Assembly (NCBI GenBank): GCA_049305865.1
Contig: JBAQPP010000009.1
Coordinates: 1-47,231 of the forward strand
Length of the DNA: 47,231 nt
Source: UBA6263 sp049305865
GTDB taxonomy: Bacteria; Patescibacteriota; Gracilibacteria; Absconditabacterales; Absconditicoccaceae
Direction of reading: 5' to 3'
Program-made: the position numbers and the translations under genes
Notes under the pieces: generated by a model
Seen by the model: the letters and a program-made list of their open reading frames with translations, nothing else
Told to the model about the DNA's origin: nothing
The model's database searches: none
Shown here: positions 39,885 to 47,231 of the stretch, one piece after another
Position numbering within the stretch: the stretch's first letter is position 1
Layout of the letters: every line of letters begins with the position of its first letter

Positions 39885-40427
39885 TTATTTATTCAAAAAT
39901 TCTTTTACAAAATCTTCTATCTCGTCAAACTTTCATACTATATTTTCTATCTCTTCTTTTTTAAAATTACTTAAAACATATTCTGCAACATAATCAGAAT
40001 TTTCTGGTCTATCTATACCTATTCTAATTCTATAAAATTCTTGATCTCATATCTTTTCCATAATATCTCTGATACCATTATGACCCGCTGCTCATCATCA
40101 TAACTTAAATTTTATAGTTCATACTCATAGATCTATATCATCATGTATAACCAAAATATCTTTGGATTCTATTTTATAAAAATTAGAAATCTGACTAACC
40201 GCTCATCAAGAACGATTCATAAATTCCATAGGTTTGAGGAAAATTACTTTTTGCCCACCAAAAATAGTTTGGACTACTTCTCAGCCAAATTTATTATCAT
40301 AAGTAAATAATTCTCATAATGATTTTCATTCATTATTTTGTAATTTATCTATCATCAAAAATCATACATTATGTCTTGTATTTGCATATTGTCATCATGG
40401 ATTACCAAGTCCAACGACTAACTTCAT
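39885..40427 (-). CDS. pth: Peptidyl-tRNA hydrolase
   Basis: 180 residues. Begins KLVVGLGNPGGQYANTRHNVGF with the catalytic His, then KPMEFMNRSGGAV, HDDIDL and LGGGAAGHNGIRDI, all diagnostic for Pth. Releases tRNA from dropped peptidyl-tRNA in the cytoplasm. Several invariant glycines (GNPGG, SGG, GGG) are TGA. Lies 45 bases downstream of infB on the same strand and probably shares its transcript. Confidence 0.96.
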
Positions 40428-40472
40428 AATTATAATTAATAAACTAAAAGCTAAGTACTAAGTGCTAAAAGT

Positions 40473-42863
40473 CTATCTCATTTCTTTCACAAAAAATTCT
40501 AACTTATCTCATATTTCAATTCTCTTAGATGTTCTAATTTTTATACCGCATTCTTCTCACTCTCATACCTCTTTTACTTGATCCTTATTTCTATGTAACG
40601 AAACTATATCTCCAGTTCATAGTATCTCATCTCATCTCATTATTCTAAATCTAGCAGTTCATACAACCTTTCATTGAATAATTTTTCATCAAATAGTCAT
40701 ATCTTTTCATTTTGTATAGAATATTCACAATACTTCCATAGTTCATACTACAAGTTCATATTCTTCAAGTTTTATCATTCATTTTGTAAGATCTGTAAGA
40801 TAATCTGTAAGCTCATATATTATATCAAAACTCTTCATTTCAACTTTCATTGTTTCAGCTTTCTTTTTTAACAACGCATTCATAGAAAGATTGAATCCAA
40901 GTAACAATGCTTTTGATGCTTGGGCAAGAGATAAATCTGAATCTCAAAAATGTCCTACATCAGTATGTACAGTTTTTATTACAACATTTTCCGGTAAAAC
41001 TATACCCGCAACTGCCTGTTGAAGGGCTTCTAGACTAGAAGATCAATCTGATTTTAATATCAGTCTAAGTTCTGAAATTTTATTATCAGCAGATTGTAAT
41101 CCCGATAAAAATTCTTGAACAGCAGAATCTGCAGTCTGTTTTTTATCTTTATCTTGTATTATATTTACTCTCTCATTAGCTTCTTTTTCATTTTTAACAA
41201 CTTCTATCATACGACCAGGCTCTGGCATAGCTGTAAATCATAAAATCTGAGCTGGCTCTCATCCTGTAGCACTACTTATATTTTGTCATTTCCAATTTTG
41301 CATCCTTTTTACCTTTCAATAAGTATTGTAAGCAACCATAATATCTCATACTTTTAGAGTTCAAGTAAGTATAATTACACTAGTAACAACTCATTGTTTT
41401 GGATCTTTATGTGCATCTAATATTACTCACACAGCGCTTCTATCTGGGTTATATTTCAATTCAAGCATCTCTGTCTGTAAAAGTATATTTTCAAGTAGAT
41501 CAGGTATTCATTGTCATGTTTTTGATGATATTCCAACTATAGGAGTTTCTCATCATCGATCTTCAGGCGTCAAACCATATTTAGCAATATCAGCTTTAAT
41601 TTGTTCAAAATTATTTCCTGGTTTATCTATTTTAGTAACTGCTATAATAATAGGAACTCATGCAGATTTTGCATGGTTTATAGATTCTACAGTTTGAGGC
41701 ATCACACTATCATCGGCAGCTATTACTATTACAGCAATATTTGTGAGTTTAGCTCATCTAGCTCTCAGACTAGTAAACAATTCATGTCCTGGGGTATCTA
41801 TGAATGCTATTTTTTTTCAATTGTGTTCTACTACAGAAGCTCATATCGATTGTGTAATTCATCAAGCTTCTCATCATGCAACATTTGTCTTTCTAAGATA
41901 ATCCAAAAGTGAAGTCTTACCATGATCAACATGTCACATTATAGTAACTATAGGAGCTCTTTCGATTAAATTTTCTGCTCATTTATCTATATCTAAAATC
42001 GATTGCAAATCTCCAGTCATAAAACTTTCAACGTTCATTTGTACTTGTTTCTTTTTTAATATTACTCATAAATCAGCTCATATCAAACAAGCAGTATCAA
42101 AATCAAGCGAAGATGTTATTCACGTTAATATTTTATTTTCAAGTAACTTCTTCATAATCTCTGGAAGAGGTACTCATATTTTTTCAGAAAATTCTTTTAC
42201 TGTTATTTTTTCATCTATTTCTACTTCTTGTTTTTTTATAAGGTTTGCAGATGTAGCAGCTACCTTTTCTCTTTTAATAAATTCTGGTTTATATTCCTTT
42301 TTCTGTATGGTCTGATTTGATTGAGGATATTTATTACCAGATCATCATATAAAAGGTTTTTTAACATCTCAAGGCTTATAAGGTGGTTTATAAGGTGGTC
42401 TATATGTCGGTTTATCTCAAGGCTTATAAGGTGGTCTATAAACTGGTTTATCTGAAGGTTTTTTATCAGAATGCTCTTCTTTCTTTTGTATAAATTCTTC
42501 TTTTTTTTGAGTAGAGAAAGTAGTAAATTCATCCTGTGGTTTTACTTCTTGTTTTTCTTCTTCTACTATATCTTCTATCTCTATATCGTACTCTTCTTCC
42601 TTAACAGGAGCAAATCACAACCCACTCAAAAATCCTGATGATTTACCCAATTCATCTGCCTTTAAAAACTTTGCAGGTTCAGAAGTAGTTTTTTTTATTT
42701 TAGATTCATTCTTCTTCATTAGTTCTTTTATCTGTTCAAGGTTTTTATCTGACACAGTAACAACTTTTGCCGTCATTGGTTTATCCATTATTTTTTCATA
42801 AAACTTAGCAAAAACTTGCTTTTGTACTCATAGTTCTTGTATAACATCTTCTATACGTGGCAT
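40473..42863 (-). CDS. infB: Translation initiation factor IF-2
   Basis: 796 residues. The N-terminal ~220 residues are low-complexity with Lys/Glu and a YRPPYKPGDKP repeat near 130-160. An IF2_N-like domain follows (ITVKEFSEKIGVPLPEIMKK), then the GTPase: G1 GHVDHGKTS (~308), G3 DTPGHE, G4 TKID, with SLRARGAKL and PED-Trp(CGA)-GGETP where bacteria have 'pEeWGGdt'. Domains II-IV end with GDKLEFFVKEMR. Positions initiator tRNA on the 30S subunit. First gene of the leftward infB-pth pair; the start fits the IF2 N-terminus and follows a 155-base divergent gap with the collagen-like gene. Confidence 0.96.
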
Positions 42864-42956
42864 AAAAATAGGCAAATACTAAAAAACATGACTTACATAC
42901 TAACAATATTATATCTATTTTCAATGGAATTTACCCTTAAAAAAGGCTTTAAATAT

Positions 42957-42985
42957 TTGACAAACTAAATTTTATGGAGTATAAT
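42957..42985 (+). promoter_or_regulatory. Strong promoter for collagen-like gene 1
   Basis: TTGACA (42957-42962), 17-base spacer, TATAAT (42980-42985): perfect consensus, 33 bases before the ATG at 43019. Confidence 0.85.
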
Positions 42986-43018
42986 ATAAAATATATTTTA
43001 ATAAATATAAAAAAAATA

Positions 43019-45496
43019 ATGAAAAATTTAAATTTTCATAGTAATAAAATCTGATCAAAACATGAGATTAAACTACTAAATATCGTTATGATTATTTTTA
43101 GTATTATAATCTGACTATGATCTATAGTAGTATTTGCTAATCTAAATATACAATCAAATTTAGATAATTCTATCCAAACTATAAAAAGAATTATAGTATC
43201 GACAGATTGAACTGATAACGAAGTCACAAGATTATTTGATATCAATACATGAACCAAAATCAAATTGTATACAGGCAATTTATCTTGGAACGAAGCAATT
43301 GATTTAACTGGTGTAGAAAAAATATTATGAATAGATAGTAATTGAGAAATGATTTTTGTATTAAAAACATTGATACAATGAGCATCATGATCTATATGAT
43401 TACCGTGAGCAACTGGAGCGATTTGAACAACTGGTGCTATGTGAGCAACATGACCTGCTTGACCTCAATGAATACAGTGAATCCAATGAGTTCAATGAAT
43501 TCAGTGAAATACCTGAGCCGATTGAATAAACTGAACAACTGGTGCTATGTGAGCAACATGACCTATTTGACCTCAATGAATACAGTGAATCCAATGAATT
43601 CAATGAATTCAGTGAAATACCTGAGCACAATGAATACCATGAGTATGATCATGAACAGCCTGAGCAACTGGTGCTATGTGAGCAACATGACCTGCCTGAC
43701 CTCAATGAATACAGTGAGTTCAATGAGTACATTGAATACAATGAACAACAGGAGAAACTTGAGCACAATGAATACAATGAATTCAGTGAGTAACAGGAGC
43801 TAGATGAGTAACATGAAATACATGACCTGCTTGACCTCAATGAATACAGTGAATCCAATGAGTTCAATGAATTCAGTGAATACAGTGAAATACTTGAACT
43901 CAATGAAATACTTGAGTAACATGAACATGATTTGTAGATAATCTATGAAATCATATTGCGAATATAAATATAAGATTATGAAGTAATCGATTAAGTTATA
44001 CTTGATTATCATACTGACTTAAAGTTCTTTCAAATAATAATATTCAAATATCTGATATGTTAGAAGTATCTTGTGGTAGTAGTGCAGCTAATAAATGAAT
44101 AAAAGTTTGAGATGATAGTTATATATACGATGATGCTTGTGGATGAGGCGGTACCGATACATTACATATTACATCAGATGATGCAGTCGCAATAACAAGT
44201 AATAGTTTATATGGCATATACGTAAATACCAATTGAAAAGTTTGAATAGGAGGTAGTACGATACCAGCTTATGGACTAGATGTAATCACCACAGGTAGAT
44301 TTCAAAAAGATCTATACGTTGGCGGTAAACTATGAATATGAACTACATGACCAGTTTACAATCTTCAAATAAATACATTGGCTGGTGATCAAGGCCTTGG
44401 TATATTTTCTATTGATTGAAATTCACGTATGAGATTTTGAACAATTGGTAGTTATTTTGCAAATTTATGGGAATTTAAATCTAGTCCAGATTGAAGTTTA
44501 AGTATTGTAAAAAACAATTGAGCTCGATTACCAGCCGCTATAACTATAACAAGCTGAAATAAGATAGGTATATGAACAACCACTCCAGCTTATAATCTTG
44601 ATGTATTCGGTACAGGTAGATTTCAAAAAGATTTATATATACTATGAAAAGTTGGTATAGGGACAGCAAATCCTAGTCAAAAATTAGTAGTTAGCTGAAC
44701 AGCAATAGTTGAAAAATTATTTGCAGGTAACAATGCTTGATCTATGACAAATTGAGATATCCGTACAAATAACTGATGGTTTGTTACTTATTTATGAAAA
44801 CGAAAAAATGAATCTAATAGCGATAGTTGGAATTATGGTCTTGTAATAAATTCACTATGAGCAGCACGAAGTAATTATATATGAATACGCGTAGCTATGC
44901 AAAATATGAATCAAAAAGCTGCTATTTTTCTATGAAAAGTTGGTATATGAGAAGAGAGTCCTACAGCACCATTAGATGTAAATGGTAATATAAAAATATG
45001 ACAAAGCTCCACTACTTGTAATGCTACAAATTATGGAGAAATTAGATATGACGGATATTGTTTCAAATGATGTGGCCCTTCATGATGGGAGCCATTAAAT
45101 GCTTGTACCGCTCCATCTTGTTGATCCGCCCACAATCAAAACCTACCATTAGCACCAAGCAATCCAAATCTATGTTTAAGTTGAACAGCAAATCCTAGCC
45201 CCGCAACCAACAACAATACACCTACATGATACAAAAATCGAACTTGGACATGTAGTTGAAATGCACAAATAGTTAATTGTCGAGCACATAAGCCAATTAA
45301 TGGAGTATGCGATTCCGAGCATTATGATTGTACTATATGACAAAGCGTAAATAACTACTGTCATGCTCATCCAGTACCAGATAATATGTGGAATTTTAAT
45401 TTTAGTTGGAAGTGTAATTGATATAATTGATGAACAATAGCTAATTGTACACAAGAAGTAAATGGTAATCCATCACAAGAATGATGTGAAGATTAA
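43019..45496 (+). CDS. Collagen-like surface protein 1
   Basis: 825 residues. An N-terminal TM/signal anchor (~27-47) leads to a ~65-residue domain (DNSIQTIKRIIV, LFDINTGTKIKLY, EAIDLTGVEKILGI) shared with the next gene. Residues ~121-303 are a Gly-X-Y collagen-like tract (GPAGPQGIQGIQGVQG type). Next come repeats with VGIGTTTPAYNLDV and GRFQKDLY, like beta-rich tail-fibre/adhesin stalks, and a Cys-rich end (GEIRYDGYCFKGC; later W.C.GYNGGTIANC). Gly in the collagen tract is mostly TGA, with GGT/GGA now and then. Probably an exposed fibre used for attachment; no sortase motif is seen. Confidence 0.88.
43379..43930 (+). repeat. Collagen-tract DNA repeats
   Basis: 9-base Gly-X-Y codon units arranged in larger ~99-base units: the blocks starting near 43427 and 43526 are almost the same. 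One 117-base block, 43601-43717, recurs at 47115-47231 with only two differences. Confidence 0.85.
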
Positions 45497-45520
45497 TCAA
45501 AATAAAAATATTTTTAGCAA

Positions 45521-45555
45521 AAATCAGACTTCTATATAGGGGTCTGTTTTTTTAT
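45521..45555 (+). terminator. Terminator after collagen-like gene 1
   Basis: CAGAC pairs with GTCTG around a ~15-base loop, followed by seven T. About 25 bases after the stop. Confidence 0.75.
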
Positions 45556-45620
45556 AAAAAAAATAAGCAAATAAGTCATATCCACCGAGACTATTGATAT
45601 ACAAAAAAGAGCCTCAAAAA

Positions 45621-45649
45621 TTGACAAATTATAATTTATTAGATATAAT
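45621..45649 (+). promoter_or_regulatory. Strong promoter for collagen-like gene 2
   Basis: TTGACA (45621-45626), 17-base spacer, TATAAT (45644-45649): perfect consensus, 34 bases before the ATG at 45684, same geometry as the gene 1 promoter. Confidence 0.85.
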
Positions 45650-45683
45650 CATAATGTATTTTAATAAATACAAAAAAAAATTA

Positions 45684-46688
45684 ATGAAAAATTTAAAGTT
45701 CAATAACAATAAAATCTGACAAAAACAAAAGGTTAAATTACAGAATCTTATTATGATTTTTTCTAGTATTATAATCTGACTTTGATCTGTTTTTGTATTA
45801 GCTTATATACCAGAAATATATACAGGGTTAGATAATTCTATCCAAACCATAGAAAGAATTATAGTATCCATAGATTGAACCGACAATGAAGCTACAAGAT
45901 TATTTGATATCAATACATGAACTAAAATAAAATTATATAAAGATAAGCTATCTTGGGACGAAGCAATTGATTTAACTGGTGTAGAAAAAATATTATGAAT
46001 AGATGATAATTGAGAAATAATTTTTATATTAAAAACTTTGATAGATTGATCAGAACTACTAACATGACCAGCCTGACCAGACTGACCAGATTGACCAGCC
46101 TGAGCAACTTGAGCTACCGGGATTAATTGAATCAATGGGGTCCAATGACCAGCTTGACCAGCTTGACCTATGTGACCAGACTGACCAGATTGACCAGATT
46201 GAAATAATTGAAATGATTGACCTACATGACCTCAAGGAGTTGATTGACCAGCTTGACCAACATGACAAATATGAGCAACTTGAGAATCAACATCAATAAC
46301 ATGAGCAACATGACCTCAGTGATCTACTTGATCTATACAAGCTTGAATAATGTGAGCAACCCCATTTTGGAATTGATCTTCTCGAACAACAACAGATACA
46401 AACATATACAATATGGGTTCAGATATAAGCATATGAAATCCTATCCCAGTATCACAAGGAGTAAAATTAAATGTCAATTGAACAATCCAAATATCTAATC
46501 CTGGCAATACATTATGTAACGCGAACTATCGATGATCTATTAGATTTTTAAATCAATGTTTCCAATGATGTAATGAAAGTTGACGAATAGATTTATGATG
46601 AACATGATGTTGATCTCCATTACCACCTCCACCTACATGTTGACGAGGTATATCACTACGATGATGAGCATGTCAACGAAATCAATAA
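45684..46688 (+). CDS. Collagen-like surface protein 2
   Basis: 334 residues. Its first ~120 are closely related to protein 1 (TM anchor, LDNSIQTIERIIVS, GTDNEATRLFDINTGTKIKL, LTGVEKILGID). A shorter collagen tract (~121-222; GPAGPDGPDGPAGATG) has more Asp and Pro at X/Y than protein 1. The C-terminal ~110 residues keep the Cys/Trp pattern (GSIRFLNQCFQGC, TGCGSPLPPPPTC). It lacks the VGIGTTTP stalk. Most tract glycines are TGA. In the tail, CGA read as Trp gives several W next to G. Tandem paralogue with its own promoter. Confidence 0.87.
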
Positions 46689-46736
46689 TTTAGTTATTTA
46701 ATATTTTACATATTATTTATTTAATACTTAATCAAA

Positions 46737-47231
46737 ATGAAAACAAAAAATTTATTCCCCAAGATCAAAAACGCATATATACTTACAATAGGTATAGTTT
46801 TGGGAATTTCTATTTTTATTTCAGTTAATGCTGCAGGAACTTTCACAACTATTATGAACTGATTAGCAACTCCAAGTTGATGAAATGTAATCTGAACAGA
46901 TCGATGAATAAGAGTTCATAACTTTCTAAATATGCGAAGTAGAGACGCTAGCAATACACTACAGACATTATCAGATTTGGTTATAAGTTGAAATTTACAA
47001 ATTATATGATGATCTCCTGCAAGTTGAAAATTTCTAAAAGCAACAGATATAAATGGTAATACAGTTCGAGAATCTATTAGTAGTATACAATGAGCAACAG
47101 GAGCAACTTGACCCCAATGAATTCAGTGAAATACCTGAGCACAATGAATACCATGAGTATGATCATGAACAGCATGAGCAACTGGTGCTATGTGAGCAAC
47201 ATGACCTGCTTGACCTCAATGAATACAGTGA
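46737..47231 (+). CDS. Collagen-like surface protein 3 (partial, runs off the window)
   Basis: 165 residues visible. The N-terminus has a basic start and a hydrophobic signal (~12-32, ending VNAAG). The ~85-residue linker differs from proteins 1 and 2 and includes SGNLQIIGGSPASGKFLKA, TDINGNTV-Trp(CGA)-ES, a phrase common before collagen-like stalks. A Gly-X-Y tract starts near residue 118 and continues past the end. Its last 117 bases nearly duplicate protein 1's tract. TGA and CGA are used as Gly and Trp throughout. Confidence 0.85.
47115..47231 (+). repeat. Near-identical copy of the 43601-43717 collagen block
   Basis: 117-base direct repeat of 43601-43717, 115 of 117 bases the same, in the same reading frame and orientation, about 3.5 kb apart. 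The match may continue past the window edge. Confidence 0.88.

Noticed and set aside
43400..43903. Open frames on both strands with SLNSLDSLYSL-type or NSMNSV-type repeats
   Set aside because: They are mirror translations of the collagen tract DNA, without start context, and lie across the real gene that uses TGA as Gly.
43379..43930. Regular short repeats resembling a CRISPR or minisatellite array
   Set aside because: The repeats keep one reading frame and translate to Gly-X-Y collagen units; there are no unique spacers of constant length and no cas genes.
1..47231. tRNA, rRNA, transposase or integrase genes
   Set aside because: None found on either strand; all gaps are short and account for promoters, terminators or short repeats.

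Overview
ORGANISM AND CODE. The window is AT-rich and almost every sizeable gene is broken by in-frame TGA if read with the standard code. Read with TGA as glycine the genes become full length and match known families. CGA and CGG fall on family-invariant tryptophans (SufB, TspO, GH26, DnaE, IF2, DUF456, VirB2-like, GNAT, sugar phosphotransferase). AGA, AGG, CGT and CGC carry arginine. TGA=Gly plus CGA/CGG=Trp is, from memory, the code reported for Absconditabacterales (candidate division SR1, NCBI table 37); other SR1/Gracilibacteria use table 25 (TGA=Gly only). The window therefore most likely comes from an ultrasmall, host-dependent Candidatus Absconditabacteria cell. All translations below use this code.

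LAYOUT. 1-6.1 kb: end of a surface protein, a Kef-type antiporter with an RCK domain, a DUF167 protein, sufC, an ABC exporter, a dCMP-deaminase-like protein and an alkyltransferase-like protein. 6.1-8.6 kb: leftward single-gene units, three without any TGA codon (one looks Bacteroidota-derived), plus tspO. 8.7-12.7 kb: sufB, a lipoprotein, a GNAT acetyltransferase, a DUF456 membrane protein and a secreted GH26-like glycosidase. 12.7-16.6 kb (leftward): class B penicillin-binding protein, a transketolase C-half homologue, YbaB. 16.7-23.9 kb: two VirB2/TrbC-like pilins, a DNA polymerase III alpha subunit without PHP domain, a TrmB-type regulator, and an EgtD-like methyltransferase fused to a membrane anchor and an unknown domain. 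24-31.4 kb: a branched-chain-amino-acid-type ABC importer with three paralogous binding lipoproteins, two permeases, one ATPase and two unknown proteins. 31.4-33.5 kb: six small genes with almost no TGA codons, a likely acquired island. 33.5-42.9 kb: Ca2+/cation exchanger, DHH phosphoesterase, sugar phosphotransferase, NAD-dependent DNA ligase, an HNH-like protein, peptidyl-tRNA hydrolase and IF2. 43-47.2 kb: three tandem collagen-like surface proteins whose Gly-X-Y glycines are mostly TGA; the third runs off the end.

HOW IT FITS TOGETHER. The content suits a scavenging episymbiont: many uptake and efflux systems, secreted or surface proteins (collagen-like fibres, pilin-like proteins, GH26 enzyme), core replication and translation genes, and no biosynthetic operon. 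Good TTGACA/TATAAT-type promoters with 16-17 base spacers precede many genes, while Shine-Dalgarno sequences are nearly absent; one perfect AAGGAGG stands before the first gene of the 31.4 kb island. No rRNA, tRNA, CRISPR array or transposase was seen, and no gene-free stretch exceeds about 220 bases.
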